A stretch of 64,000 nucleotides of DNA, taken from assembly GCF_001894985.1 (NCBI RefSeq), contig NZ_BCXG01000007.1, positions 186,001 through 250,000 of the forward strand, in the 5' to 3' direction. Position 1 is the first letter of the stretch. Each line of letters begins with the position of its first letter. Of this stretch, positions 41,485 through 49,876 are shown in pieces. This DNA comes from Rhodococcus tukisamuensis NBRC 100609 (GTDB taxonomy: Bacteria; Actinomycetota; Actinomycetes; Mycobacteriales; Mycobacteriaceae). Both the position numbers and the translations under genes were made by a program. The notes under the pieces were generated by a model. The model made no database searches. It had not been told where the DNA came from and saw only the letters and a list, made by a program, of their open reading frames with translations.

Positions 41485-42303
41485 TCAGAACGGCGGCCAG
41501 GGAATGGTGCGACGGCCGAACGGCATCGGCATCACCGGATCCGCCAGCAGCGCGGCGGCCCGGGCCCGCAACGCGTCCACCTCGTCGCCGGTGATGTGTT
41601 CGTGCAGCCGGTCCGCCAGCTCGCCGTCCAGCCGGCTCGCGAACATCTCGATGTCCGGCAGCAGCGCGCCCTCCACCGGCTGGCCGGCCCAGCCCCACAG
41701 CACGGTGCGCAGCTTGTCGTCGGTGTGCAGGCAGATGCCGTGGTCCACCCCGTAGACCGAGCCGTCGACGCCCTCGAGCGCGTGCCCGCCCTTGCGGTCC
41801 GCGTTGTTGAGCAGCACGTCGAGCACCGCCATCCGCTGCAGACGCGGGTCGTCGGCGTGGATCAGCGCGACCTCCTCGCCGTCGCTGTCCTCGGCCCGCA
41901 GCACCTCGAACCAGCCCGGCGGCACCTGGTCCGGCGGGCACACGTCGACCAGGTCGAGGCGCTCGCCCAGCTCCCCGGTCGGCTCGGGCGTCTCCACCCA
42001 CTCCTGCACCATCCCGGGGCCGTACGGCCCGTCCCGCAGGACGGTGCGCGGGATGACGCCCCACCCGGTCGCCTCGGACACCAGGTACGACGCCACTTCC
42101 CGCCCCGCGAGGGTGCCGTCCGGGAAGTCCCACAACGGCCGCTCGCCTCGGATCGGCTTGTACACGCAGCGCAGGCTCTTCCCGTTCGAGGAGGCCTCGC
42201 AGACCAGCGTCGCGTTGCTCGCGGTCACTATCCGCCCGAGTACCGTCAGTTCGCCCGACACGAGCAGGTCGGTGTCACCGGGGTCGGGGAGATCGGCGGT
42301 CAA
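41485..42303 (-). CDS. SCO1664-family protein (PI3/PI4-kinase-like fold), Rv2133c-like
   Basis: 272 residues, conserved in actinobacteria, function unknown. Family features are the nucleotide-site-like LRCVYKPIRGERPLWDFPDGTLAGREVASYLVSEA segment (about residues 44 to 80), and the catalytic-loop-like DVLLNNADRKGGHALEG followed by VYGVDHGICLH, as in kinase-like folds. The start is a TTG 3 bases after the DUF3090 stop, so translation is coupled. It belongs to the uppP-phosphatase-DUF3090-SCO1664 string. In M. tuberculosis cysQ and mshC follow; here the NRPS follows. Confidence 0.9.
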   Translation of the reverse strand: MTADLPDPGDTDLLVSGELTVLGRIVTASNATLVCEASSNGKSLRCVYKPIRGERPLWDFPDGTLAGREVASYLVSEATGWGVIPRTVLRDGPYGPGMVQEWVETPEPTGELGERLDLVDVCPPDQVPPGWFEVLRAEDSDGEEVALIHADDPRLQRMAVLDVLLNNADRKGGHALEGVDGSVYGVDHGICLHTDDKLRTVLWGWAGQPVEGALLPDIEMFASRLDGELADRLHEHITGDEVDALRARAAALLADPVMPMPFGRRTIPWPPF

Positions 42304-42306
42304 CGG

Positions 42307-42900
42307 TCAGTTCTCTTCGGTGGGTTCGACGGCGTGGCCGAAGGTGGCCCCGCGCCGGTAACCGTTGGTCCGGATGCAGATGTGGCCGTCCGGGGCGAGC
42401 GGTTCGCCGCAGAGCGGGCACGGCGCCCGGCCGGCGGCGATCACCCGCACCGACCGCAGGGCGAACTCCCGGGCCTGTTCGGGTGTCAGGAACACGCGCA
42501 CCGCGTCGGGGCCCTCGTCGACGTCGTCGAGGACGACGGACTCGTCGACCTCCGACTCGCTGACCGCGAGCAGTTCGACCACCACCGCGCCGGCGTCGGA
42601 GTCCCAGCCCAGCCCCATCGTCCCGACCCGGAACTCGGAGTCCACCGGCATCACCAGCGGACTCAGGTCCGCGAGGTCGGTCTCCTCCGGCGGGATCGCG
42701 GTGCCGAACCGCCGGTGCACCTCGTCGAGCAGCAGGCCCATCCGGTCGGCGAGCACCTGCACCTGCTGCTTCTCGAGCATCACGCTCACCACCCGGGAGT
42801 CGTGGATGGCCTGCAGGTAGAACACGCGGTCGCCCGGTTCACCGACCGTTCCGGCGATGAATCGATCGGGGGTGCGAAATACGTGAATCGCTCGGGACAT
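42307..42900 (-). CDS. DUF3090 family protein (Rv2134c-like)
   Basis: 197-residue conserved actinobacterial protein of unknown function, beginning MSRAIHVFRTPDRFIAGTVGEPGDRVFYLQA as family members do. Near the C-terminus CPLCGEPLAPDGHICIRTNGYRR carries a CxxC pair and one further Cys, possibly a metal site. GGAGG lies 5 bases upstream of the ATG at 42900, preferred to the GTG at 42912. Part of the uppP operon, 36 bases after the phosphatase gene. Confidence 0.92.
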   Translation of the reverse strand: MSRAIHVFRTPDRFIAGTVGEPGDRVFYLQAIHDSRVVSVMLEKQQVQVLADRMGLLLDEVHRRFGTAIPPEETDLADLSPLVMPVDSEFRVGTMGLGWDSDAGAVVVELLAVSESEVDESVVLDDVDEGPDAVRVFLTPEQAREFALRSVRVIAAGRAPCPLCGEPLAPDGHICIRTNGYRRGATFGHAVEPTEEN

Positions 42901-42936
42901 CTGCACCTCCACCTGTTCGAATCAGCTGCTCACTGG

Positions 42937-43671
42937 TCATTCGGGATCGGTCCCGCCCTCATTATCCGCTTTTCCATCGGTTCCCACCCCTCCCCCTGGC
43001 ACCGCGTCCGACGCGCCGACCCCCGCGCCCTTCGCCGGCCCGGCGCCGTTCAGCCCGGACAGGTCCGCGCCGGTGTCGTTCATCCGCAGCACGAACGGGC
43101 GTGTCGCGGTGTACCGCACGACGCTGATCGACGCCGGTTCGGCGACGATCCGCTGGAACCCGTCCAGGTGCGCGCCGAGAGCGTCGGCCAGCACCGACTT
43201 GATCACGTCGCCGTGGCTGCACGCCACCCACAGCACGTCCTTGCCGTGTTCGGCGGCCAGCCGGGCGTCGTGTGCCCGGACCGCGGCGACCGCCCGGGCC
43301 TGCACCTGCGCCAGCCCCTCGCCGTCGGGGAAGACCGCCGCGGACGGGTGCTGCTGGACCACCTTCCACAGCGGCTCGCCGAGCAGGTCCTTGATCGGCC
43401 GACCGGTCCACTGCCCGTAGTCCACCTCGACGAGCGCGTCGTCGACCACCGGCGTCAGGCCGCGGGCGCCGGCCAGCGGGCCCACGGTGCTCTCGCAGCG
43501 CAGCAGCGGCGACCGGACGATTGCGGCGAGCTCGAGCGCGGCGAGGCGCTCGACCACCGAGGCCGCCTGCTCGCGGCCGCGGTCGTCGAGGTCGACGCCG
43601 GGGGTTCGGCCGGCGAGCGTTCCGGAGGTGTTGGCCGTCGACCGCCCGTGCCGCAGCAGAATCACCGTCAT
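42937..43671 (-). CDS. Histidine phosphatase, MSMEG_4193 family (Rv2135c-like)
   Basis: 244-residue member of the histidine phosphatase (phosphoglycerate-mutase-like) superfamily. The phosphohistidine motif is at the very start (MTVILLRHGRSTAN), the acid is in DDALVEVDYGQWTG, and the second His is in WVACSHGDVIKSV. The last 40 residues are a Gly/Ala/Asp-rich tail with little structure. The ATG is 9 bases after the uppP stop, but a TAGGCT box 6 bases before it suggests an extra leaderless promoter. Substrate unknown. Confidence 0.93.
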   Translation of the reverse strand: MTVILLRHGRSTANTSGTLAGRTPGVDLDDRGREQAASVVERLAALELAAIVRSPLLRCESTVGPLAGARGLTPVVDDALVEVDYGQWTGRPIKDLLGEPLWKVVQQHPSAAVFPDGEGLAQVQARAVAAVRAHDARLAAEHGKDVLWVACSHGDVIKSVLADALGAHLDGFQRIVAEPASISVVRYTATRPFVLRMNDTGADLSGLNGAGPAKGAGVGASDAVPGGGVGTDGKADNEGGTDPE

Positions 43672-43677
43672 GGCATC

Positions 43678-43683
43678 AGCCTA
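43678..43683 (-). promoter_or_regulatory. Leaderless -10 box of the histidine phosphatase
   Basis: TAGGCT ends 6 bases before the ATG at 43671 and overlaps the uppP stop codon. There is no Shine-Dalgarno. It is identical to the box before mshC. Confidence 0.45.
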
Positions 43684-44511
43684 GGTGGCCGCGATCACGC
43701 CGGTGCCGAGCAGTCCGAACAGCACCAGGCCGAGGATGATCCGGTAGCCGACGAACCAGTACATCGAGTGGTTGACCACGAACCTGAGCAGCCACGCGAT
43801 GGTCACGTACCCGATCGCGAAGGCGATGAGGGTGGCGACGATCAGCTGCGCGCCGCTGGCGTTGAGTCCCTCACCCGCCGGTTCGAAGGCGTCGGGCAGG
43901 CTGAACAGGCCGGCCGCGGTCACGGCGGGGATCGCCAGCAGGAACGAGTAACGGGCGGCGGCCTCGCGGGTGAGCCCCAGGAAGAGGCCGGCGCTGATGG
44001 TGCCGCCGGAGCGGGAGACGCCGGGGATCAGGGCCAGCGCCTGCGCCGAGCCCATGATGACGCCGTCCTTGAGGGTCAGCCCCTCGATCGGCCGCCGCTT
44101 GCTGCCGTAGTACTCGGCCGCCGCGATGACCACTGCGAAGACGATCAGCATGGTGGCCACCAGCCACAGGTTCCTCGCCCCGGTCCGGACCTGGTCCTTG
44201 AACAGCAGCCCGAGGATGCCGACCGGGATGGTGCCGACGATGACGTACCAGCCCATCTTGTAGTCGTGCCCACGCCGGCCCGAGTCGCGCAGGCCCCGGA
44301 ACCACGCCATCGCGATCCGGGCGATGTCCCGGGCGAAGTAGACCAGCACCGCGGCCTCGGTGCCGAGCTGCGTCACCGCGGTGAACGAGGCACCGGCGTC
44401 CTCCTGCCAGAGCACCTCCGAGACGATCCGCAGGTGCCCAGAGGACGAGATCGGGAGGAACTCGGTCAGGCCCTGCACGACGCCGAGGACGATGGCCTGA
44501 ATCCAGGTCAT
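43681..44511 (-). CDS. uppP: Undecaprenyl-diphosphatase
   Basis: Integral membrane enzyme that dephosphorylates undecaprenyl pyrophosphate to recycle the lipid carrier of peptidoglycan synthesis; overexpression in other bacteria gives bacitracin resistance. 276 residues with about eight membrane helices. The family signatures [14 protein letters not shown] (residues about 14 to 27) and [14 protein letters not shown] (about 160) contain the catalytic Glu, Ser and Arg residues. First gene of the minus-strand housekeeping operon. Divergent from the aldo/keto reductase-like gene, with a 154-base gap in which I see no clear operator. Confidence 0.95.
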   Translation of the reverse strand: MTWIQAIVLGVVQGLTEFLPISSSGHLRIVSEVLWQEDAGASFTAVTQLGTEAAVLVYFARDIARIAMAWFRGLRDSGRRGHDYKMGWYVIVGTIPVGILGLLFKDQVRTGARNLWLVATMLIVFAVVIAAAEYYGSKRRPIEGLTLKDGVIMGSAQALALIPGVSRSGGTISAGLFLGLTREAAARYSFLLAIPAVTAAGLFSLPDAFEPAGEGLNASGAQLIVATLIAFAIGYVTIAWLLRFVVNHSMYWFVGYRIILGLVLFGLLGTGVIAAT

Positions 44512-44665
44512 GGACTCGCCGATCACCGGTCGGCTCCAAAGTGGTTGGCGGCGAGGGCCGCAGGGATGCTGGCTCGAAGATTCACGGAGTGCACCGTACC
44601 GGGCGGGTCCGTGCGGCGTTCGCGCCGTTGCGGCACTACGCTCCAGAACTTGTGGTGAGTATCTG

Positions 44666-45583
44666 ATGCGGCAGCGCGCGGTCGGTAACAGCGGTCTCCG
44701 AGTTTCACGACTCGGCCTCGGCACCCTGGCGTGGGGCCGTGACACGGAGGGCGACGAGGCGGCGGCCCAGCTCATCGGTTTCACCGAAGCCGGTGGCAAC
44801 CTTGTCGATTCGTCCCCGTTCTACGGCGGCGGCGTCGCCCAGCGGATCCTCGCCGAACTGCTCGACGACGTGATCCCGCGCACCGAACTGGTGATCTCGA
44901 GCAGCGGCGGCATCCATCCCGGCCGCGACGGCGTGGACTGCTCGCGCCGCGCACTGCTCGGCCAGTTGGACGCGACGCTGCGCGAACTGGGCACCGACCA
45001 TCTCGACCTGTGGCAGGTGGCCACCTGGGACCCGTTCACCCCGGTCGACGAGGTGGCGTCGACGCTCGAGTACGCCGTCACGAGCGGCCGGGTCCGGTAC
45101 GTCGGCGCCCGCGGCTACCTCGGCTGGCAGCTGGCCACCGCGGCCGCGGGCACGCCGCTGGTGGCCACCCAGGCCGAGTACTCGCTGCTCGCCCGCGGGG
45201 TCGAGGACGAACTCATCCCGGCGGCGGACCACCACGGCGTCGGACTGCTGGCCGCGGTCCCGCTGGCCGGCGGCGTGCTCACCGGGAAGTACCGCGACGG
45301 CATCCCGGCGGACTCGCGGGGCGCCTCCGAGACCGGCGCGGAACTGGTGGCGGGCTACCTGACCGAGGAAACCGCCCGGGTGGTGGAGGCGGTCGTCACC
45401 GCCGCCGACGGACTCGGCGCCTCGCCGCTGGCCGTCGCGCTCGCCTGGGTGCGGGACCGTCCCGGGGTCACCAGCGCCATCGTCGGCGCCCGGGACTACG
45501 CGCAGCACACCGGCGTGCTGGCGTCGGAGGAACTGGAGTTGCCCGCCGCGATCTCGGCGGCATTGGACGACGTCAGCGCCTGA
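44666..45583 (+). CDS. Aldo/keto reductase-like protein lacking catalytic Lys and His
   Basis: 305-residue TIM-barrel protein of the AKR superfamily (start [18 protein letters not shown], Tyr in DSSPFYGGG). Of the Asp-Tyr-Lys-His catalytic tetrad, Asp and Tyr are present. The lysine segment, normally ISTK or ATK, reads VISSSGG, and the histidine segment, normally QxHxxDP, reads QVATWDP. The late NADP-binding part ([15 protein letters not shown]) is kept. It may bind NADPH without normal reductase chemistry. Divergent from uppP and 28 bases upstream of the PPOX gene. Confidence 0.88.
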   Translation: MRQRAVGNSGLRVSRLGLGTLAWGRDTEGDEAAAQLIGFTEAGGNLVDSSPFYGGGVAQRILAELLDDVIPRTELVISSSGGIHPGRDGVDCSRRALLGQLDATLRELGTDHLDLWQVATWDPFTPVDEVASTLEYAVTSGRVRYVGARGYLGWQLATAAAGTPLVATQAEYSLLARGVEDELIPAADHHGVGLLAAVPLAGGVLTGKYRDGIPADSRGASETGAELVAGYLTEETARVVEAVVTAADGLGASPLAVALAWVRDRPGVTSAIVGARDYAQHTGVLASEELELPAAISAALDDVSA

Positions 45584-45598
45584 CGGGCCCCGCCCGCC

Positions 45599-45604
45599 TA
45601 CTCT
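45599..45604 (+). promoter_or_regulatory. Leaderless -10 box of the PPOX gene
   Basis: TACTCT (TANNNT type) ends 7 bases before the GTG at 45612, with no Shine-Dalgarno sequence, so the gene may be transcribed apart from the AKR-like gene. Confidence 0.4.
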
Positions 45605-45611
45605 GGGCACC

Positions 45612-46049
45612 GTGCACGCCGAGGAACAACGACGGCGGTTCGCCGCGGCGCGGGTGGCACGGATGGCCACCGTCACCGCCGCGGGCCGCCCACACCTGGT
45701 GCCACTGGTGTTCGCGACGGCCGACGGCCTCGTGTACTCGGCGGTGGACGACAAGCCGAAGTCCACCCGCAACCTGCGCCGGCTCGACCACATCACGGCC
45801 ACCGGCAGGGCCAGCCTCCTCGTCGACGAGTACGACGAGGACTGGAACCTGCTGTGGTGGGTCCGCGTCGACTGCGAGGCCCGCGTGGCCGACGCCACAA
45901 GCCCCGAGGGCACCGCCGGCGTCCGCGCCCTCGTCTCCAAGTACCCGCAGTACACGACCCTTCCCCCGACCGGTCCGGTGATCGTGTTCCGTCCCGACCG
46001 GTGGGCCGGATGGTCTGCCACTGCAACGCGTTCCGGAAGGGCAGGCTAA
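45612..46049 (+). CDS. PPOX-class F420-dependent enzyme (Rv0121-type)
   Basis: 145-residue split-barrel flavin/F420-binding protein of the FDOR family. The opening RRRFAAARVARMATVTAAGRPHLVPLVFA and KPKSTRNLRRLDHI are typical of the actinobacterial PPOX group that uses F420 (TIGR03668-like). Some FDOR-B enzymes reduce biliverdin to bilirubin with F420H2 (Rv2074). Standing directly upstream of heme oxygenase, this one is a candidate biliverdin reductase; that is inference from context. It starts at GTG. An IdeR box overlaps its 3' end, so it is probably not in the heme oxygenase transcript. Confidence 0.85.
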   Translation: MHAEEQRRRFAAARVARMATVTAAGRPHLVPLVFATADGLVYSAVDDKPKSTRNLRRLDHITATGRASLLVDEYDEDWNLLWWVRVDCEARVADATSPEGTAGVRALVSKYPQYTTLPPTGPVIVFRPDRWAGWSATATRSGRAG

Positions 46050-46054
46050 CCTAG
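46036..46054. promoter_or_regulatory. IdeR/DtxR iron box upstream of heme oxygenase
   Basis: GAAGGGCAGGCTAACCTAG matches the 19-bp consensus TTAGGTTAGGCTAACCTAA at 14 positions, including 11 in a row in the right half. It includes a TAACCT sequence usable as a -10 element, the usual repressor overlap. It lies 66 bases before the heme oxygenase ATG. Confidence 0.75.
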
Positions 46055-46120
46055 TGACAACTCGAGGCCCGCGCTCCGCGACGGTATCGACAAACCAGAC
46101 CAACCCACGGGGAGATGAGC

Positions 46121-46798
46121 ATGACGACGCTTGACGCGACCGATACCACGGCGCCGGGCCTGGCCGAACGAATCAGGACCGAAACCGACGCGGCACACAG
46201 GAACACGGAGCAGTCCCGCTTTGTCGGCGACCTGCTCGCCGGCAAGCTGACCCCGGCCGCCCACGCCGCCCTGATCGGCCAGACCTACCTGGTGTACCTC
46301 GCACTCGAGGCCGCCGGCCGGGCCAAGGCGAGCGACCCCGTCGCCGCGCCGTTCATCGGCGAGGAACTGCTGCGCACCGAGGCCCTCGAGGCCGACCTCG
46401 AGTTCCTGCTCGGAGACGGCTGGCGTGAGCAGGTCACCGCGCTGCCTGCAACCGCCCGCTACATCGAGCGGATCGACGAGGTCGCGTACGACTCGTCGAC
46501 GGGTTTCGTTGCGCACCACTACATCCGGTACATGGGCGACCTGTCCGGCGGCCAGATCATCCGGCGGATGCTCGAGCGCGCCTACGGCTACACCGTCGAC
46601 GGACTCCGGTTCTACATCTTCGACCAGATCGAGAAGCCCAAGGTCTACAAGGACGAGTACCGCGCCAAGCTCGACGCGGCCCCGCTCTCCGAGCAGGAGC
46701 AGCGGCAGCTCATCGACGAGGTGAACCTGGCGTACCAGCTCAACGGCGACCTCTTCGCCGCGCTCGAGGCCGACATCGAGAGCTACCTCGTCAAGTAA
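46121..46798 (+). CDS. hmuO: Heme oxygenase (biliverdin-producing), HmuO type
   Basis: Opens heme to biliverdin, CO and free iron. 225 residues. The proximal heme ligand is His26 in TDAAHRNTEQSRFVGDLLAGKL, and the distal helix carries the glycine motif YMGDLSGGQIIRRM. KPKVYKDEYRAKLDAAPLSEQE is close to the corynebacterial HmuO sequence I remember. I chose the ATG at 46121 because GGGGAG lies 6 bases upstream; the ATG at 46115 has no spacing. It follows an IdeR box and precedes hmuTUV, so it should be induced by low iron. Confidence 0.95.
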   Translation: MTTLDATDTTAPGLAERIRTETDAAHRNTEQSRFVGDLLAGKLTPAAHAALIGQTYLVYLALEAAGRAKASDPVAAPFIGEELLRTEALEADLEFLLGDGWREQVTALPATARYIERIDEVAYDSSTGFVAHHYIRYMGDLSGGQIIRRMLERAYGYTVDGLRFYIFDQIEKPKVYKDEYRAKLDAAPLSEQEQRQLIDEVNLAYQLNGDLFAALEADIESYLVK

Positions 46799-46803
46799 CG
46801 CCT

Positions 46804-46821
46804 TCCTGCCCCACGGCAGGA
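46804..46821 (+). terminator. Short hairpin between heme oxygenase and hmuT
   Basis: TCCTGCC-CCAC-GGCAGGA, a 7-bp stem starting 6 bases after the heme oxygenase stop. It may reduce rather than stop read-through into hmuT; no second promoter is evident before hmuT. Confidence 0.35.
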
Positions 46822-46869
46822 GATCTCAGGCTCGAACCGCACCAACCCGCGAAAGGAGGATGGCACCTG

Positions 46870-47931
46870 TTGCTCCTCGGCACGAGGAGTACCGGCGCCA
46901 ACCATCCGATGATCAATCACCGCCGCCGTGTCCTCGGCGCACTCGCCGCAGTCACGGTGATCATGGTGACCGCGGGGTGCGGCTCGCAGGACGACGCCGC
47001 CACCGGCGGCCAGACCGGGCGCAGCACCGCCACCCTGGCGAGCCTGGACCCGCAGCCGATCGCGGACAACCCGGCCGCGACCCTGCCGGTCACCGTGACG
47101 GGGGCGGACGGGGTCGCGGTGACGATCACCGACACCAGTCGCATCGTCGCGGCGGACCAGTACGGCACGCTGACGGAGACGGTGTACGCGCTCGGCCTGG
47201 GCAAGAGCCTGGTCGGTCGCGACACCGCCTCCGGGTTCCCGGCCGTCGAGTCGGTGCCGGACATCACGCCCGGCGGGCAGTCGCTGTCCGCCGAGGCGAT
47301 CCTCAACCTGCGCCCGACCGTGTTCCTCACCGACACCAGCATCGGCCCACGGGCCGTGCAGGAACAGTTGCGGGCGGCGGGCGTGCCCGTGGTGTTCTTC
47401 GACCCCACGCGGACGCTGGCCGGTGTCCCCGACCAGATCCAGGCCGTCGCCGACGCCCTCGGCGTGCCCGCGGCGGGCGCCGAACTGAGCCGGCGCACCG
47501 CCGACCAGATCGCGGCCGCGACGACCAAGGCCCCGACCGACGGCACCCGGCCCAAGATCGCCTTCCTCTACATGCGCGGCACCGCCATCACCATGATGGC
47601 GGGCCCGGGCTCGGGGGCCGACTCGCTGATCGAGGCACTCGGCGGCGTCGACGCCGGCACCGCGGCGGGCCTGACCCAGCAGTTCCAGCCGATCACCAGC
47701 GAGGCGATGATCGCGTCCGCCCCGGACGTGTTCCTGATGATGTCGAACGGCCTGGACTCCATCGGCGGACTCGACGGGCTGGCGAAGATCCCGGGCGTCG
47801 CGCAGACCCCCGCCGGCCGCAACCAGCGGGTGGTGGACATGAAGGACAGCGTGCTGCTCAGCTTCGGTCCTCGCACCGGCGACGTCCTCGACGCGCTCGC
47901 CACGGCGCTGTACACCCCGTCGGCCCCGTGA
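46870..47931 (+). CDS. hmuT: Heme ABC transporter substrate-binding lipoprotein
   Basis: Surface lipoprotein that binds heme and delivers it to HmuUV. An RRR n-region and hydrophobic segment (HRRRVLGALAAVTVIMVTAGC) end in a lipobox cysteine. The rest is a class III periplasmic-binding fold with TSRIVAADQYGTLTETVYALGLGKSLVGRDTASGFP, as in HmuT and BtuF proteins. The TTG at 46870 has GGAGG 10 bases upstream; the ATG at 46909 gives a more typical signal peptide but lacks a ribosome-binding site. The stop overlaps hmuU by 4 bases. Confidence 0.93.
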   Translation: MLLGTRSTGANHPMINHRRRVLGALAAVTVIMVTAGCGSQDDAATGGQTGRSTATLASLDPQPIADNPAATLPVTVTGADGVAVTITDTSRIVAADQYGTLTETVYALGLGKSLVGRDTASGFPAVESVPDITPGGQSLSAEAILNLRPTVFLTDTSIGPRAVQEQLRAAGVPVVFFDPTRTLAGVPDQIQAVADALGVPAAGAELSRRTADQIAAATTKAPTDGTRPKIAFLYMRGTAITMMAGPGSGADSLIEALGGVDAGTAAGLTQQFQPITSEAMIASAPDVFLMMSNGLDSIGGLDGLAKIPGVAQTPAGRNQRVVDMKDSVLLSFGPRTGDVLDALATALYTPSAP

Positions 47932-49019
47932 CGACCACCGCCGACCCCGTGACCACCACGACACCACCGACCACTCCCGCCCGCCGCCGGTTGCGCGGCG
48001 GGACGGTCCTGCTCGCGCTGACGTTGCTGCTGCTCGTGCTGGCGGTCGCGTCGGCCTGCATTGGGCAGGTGCCTACCGGACCCGCCGAGGTGGTGGGCAG
48101 CATCCTGCACCGTATCGGCCTCGACATCGGGCCGATGCCCGCGCACCCGAGCGGCGAGGTCACCCTCTGGCAGGTGCGCTTCCCGCGGGTGACGCTCGCG
48201 GTGATCGTCGGCGCCGCACTGGCCTGCGCGGGCGCCCTGCTCCAGGGTGTGTTCGCCAACCCGCTGGCCGAGCCCGGCGTCATCGGCGTCTCCGCGGGCG
48301 CGGCGGTCGGCGCCAGCCTCGTCATCGTCACCGGCGGCGCGTTCGTCGCGGGCACCGCGGTGGCCGCGGGCGCCTTCGTCGCCGGCCTGGTGACCACCGC
48401 CCTGGTCTACCTGCTGGCCCGATCCGAGGGCCGCACCGAGGTGGTGACCCTGGTCCTCACCGGCGTCGCCATCAACGCCTTCGCCGGCGGACTCATCGCG
48501 TTCTTCACCTTCGTCGCGAACCCCGCCGCCCGCGACCAGATCGTGTTCTGGCAGCTCGGCAGCCTCAACGGCGCCACCTGGGGCGCGGTCGCGATCGTCG
48601 CGCCGATGGCGGCGGTCGGCATCGCGGTGAGCATGGCGATGGCGTCCAAGCTGGACCTGCTCGCGCTCGGCGAGAGCGCGGCGGCACACCTCGGGGTGAA
48701 CGTCGAGCGGCTGCGTCAGCTCGCGGTCGTGGTGGTCGCGCTCCTGGTCTCCGCGTCGGTGGCGTTCACCGGGATCATCCTGTTCGTCGGCCTGGTGGTG
48801 CCGCACCTGATGCGGATGGTCGTCGGACCGGCGCACCGGATGCTGATCCCCGCCAGCGCACTGTGCGGGGCGATCGTGCTGCTCGCCGCCGACCTCGGCG
48901 CGCGCACCCTGGTGCCCAACGCCGACCTCCCGCTGGGCATGCTGACCTCGCTGATCGGTGGCCCGTTCTTCTTCTGGATGCTGCGGCGCACCCGGCACCA
49001 GCAGGGTGGTTGGGCATGA
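47928..49019 (+). CDS. hmuU: Heme ABC transporter permease
   Basis: FecCD/BtuC-type permease of 363 residues with about ten membrane helices. It includes the cytoplasmic coupling loop seen in LLQGVFANPLAEPGVIGVSAGAAVGA, and the late FTGIILFVGLVVPHLMRMVVGPAHRMLIPASAL segment of this family. The GTG at 47928 overlaps the hmuT stop (GTGA), and the end overlaps hmuV (ATGA), so the three genes are translationally coupled. An in-frame extension upstream to 46860 is not real because it overlaps hmuT. Confidence 0.94.
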   Translation: MTTTADPVTTTTPPTTPARRRLRGGTVLLALTLLLLVLAVASACIGQVPTGPAEVVGSILHRIGLDIGPMPAHPSGEVTLWQVRFPRVTLAVIVGAALACAGALLQGVFANPLAEPGVIGVSAGAAVGASLVIVTGGAFVAGTAVAAGAFVAGLVTTALVYLLARSEGRTEVVTLVLTGVAINAFAGGLIAFFTFVANPAARDQIVFWQLGSLNGATWGAVAIVAPMAAVGIAVSMAMASKLDLLALGESAAAHLGVNVERLRQLAVVVVALLVSASVAFTGIILFVGLVVPHLMRMVVGPAHRMLIPASALCGAIVLLAADLGARTLVPNADLPLGMLTSLIGGPFFFWMLRRTRHQQGGWA

Positions 49020-49867
49020 GCGCGCTCGCCCGCCGGATCCAGGACCTCCTCGCCCGCGAACTCCCGGTCCCGACCGCGCCCGCGCCCGGCGAGGTCAGCC
49101 TGCGCGCCGTCGGCGTCAGCGTGGACCGCGGCCGGCGCCGGGTGCTCGAGTCGGTCAGCCTCGACGTGCGCACCGGTGAGGTGCTCGCGCTGGTCGGCCC
49201 GAACGGCGCGGGCAAGTCCACCCTGCTGGCCGCGCTCGCCGGAGACCAGGCCGTCGTGGCCGGCACCGTCGAACTCGACGGCAGGCCACTGTCCGAGTGG
49301 ACCGGCACCGACATGGCCCAGCGCCGCGCGGTGCTCCCCCAGCAGCACACCGTCGGGTTCTCGTTCACGGCACGCCAGGTGGTCCAGATGGGCCGGGCAC
49401 CGTGGACGCGAACCGTCCGCCGCGACGAGGACGACGACGCCGTCCGCGAGGCGATGGCGACCTGCGACGTCGACCGGTTCGCCGACCGCCCGTTCGCGGC
49501 CCTGTCGGGTGGCGAACGCTCCCGGGTGGCGCTGGCCCGGGTGCTGGCCCAGCGGACGGGGACGCTGCTGCTCGACGAGCCGACCGCGGCCCTGGATCTC
49601 GGCCATCAGGAGGCGGTGATGGGCCTGGCGCGCGAACGCGCTCGCGCGGGGGCGGCTGTGGTGGTGGTGCTGCACGACCTCGCGCTGGCGGCCGCGTACG
49701 CCGACACCGTGGCGGTGCTCGAGGCCGGTCGCCTGGCCGTGCACGGCAGTCCGGCCGAGGTGCTGACCGAGACCTTGCTCACCCGGGTCTACGGCCACCC
49801 GGTCGAGGTGCTGGCGCACCCGGAGACCGGCGCCCAGCTGGTGCTGCCGCGCCGCGGCGGCGGGTAG
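49016..49867 (+). CDS. hmuV: Heme ABC transporter ATP-binding protein
   Basis: 283-residue ATPase that powers heme import with HmuU. Walker A is GPNGAGKSTL, the Q-loop region is LPQQHTVGFSFTARQVVQMG, the ABC signature is LSGGERSRVALARV, Walker B is LLLDEPTAALDLGHQ and the switch His is in VVVLHDLALAAAY. The ATG overlaps the hmuU stop. It ends the heme import operon, 9 bases before a convergent gene, with no strong terminator visible. Confidence 0.95.
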   Translation: MSALARRIQDLLARELPVPTAPAPGEVSLRAVGVSVDRGRRRVLESVSLDVRTGEVLALVGPNGAGKSTLLAALAGDQAVVAGTVELDGRPLSEWTGTDMAQRRAVLPQQHTVGFSFTARQVVQMGRAPWTRTVRRDEDDDAVREAMATCDVDRFADRPFAALSGGERSRVALARVLAQRTGTLLLDEPTAALDLGHQEAVMGLARERARAGAAVVVVLHDLALAAAYADTVAVLEAGRLAVHGSPAEVLTETLLTRVYGHPVEVLAHPETGAQLVLPRRGGG

Positions 49868-49876
49868 CGAGACAGC

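Noticed and set aside
46860-47927. N-terminal extension of hmuU
   Set aside because: The frame is open but overlaps hmuT entirely and is Arg/Pro-rich; the permease begins at the GTG at 47928 that overlaps the hmuT stop.
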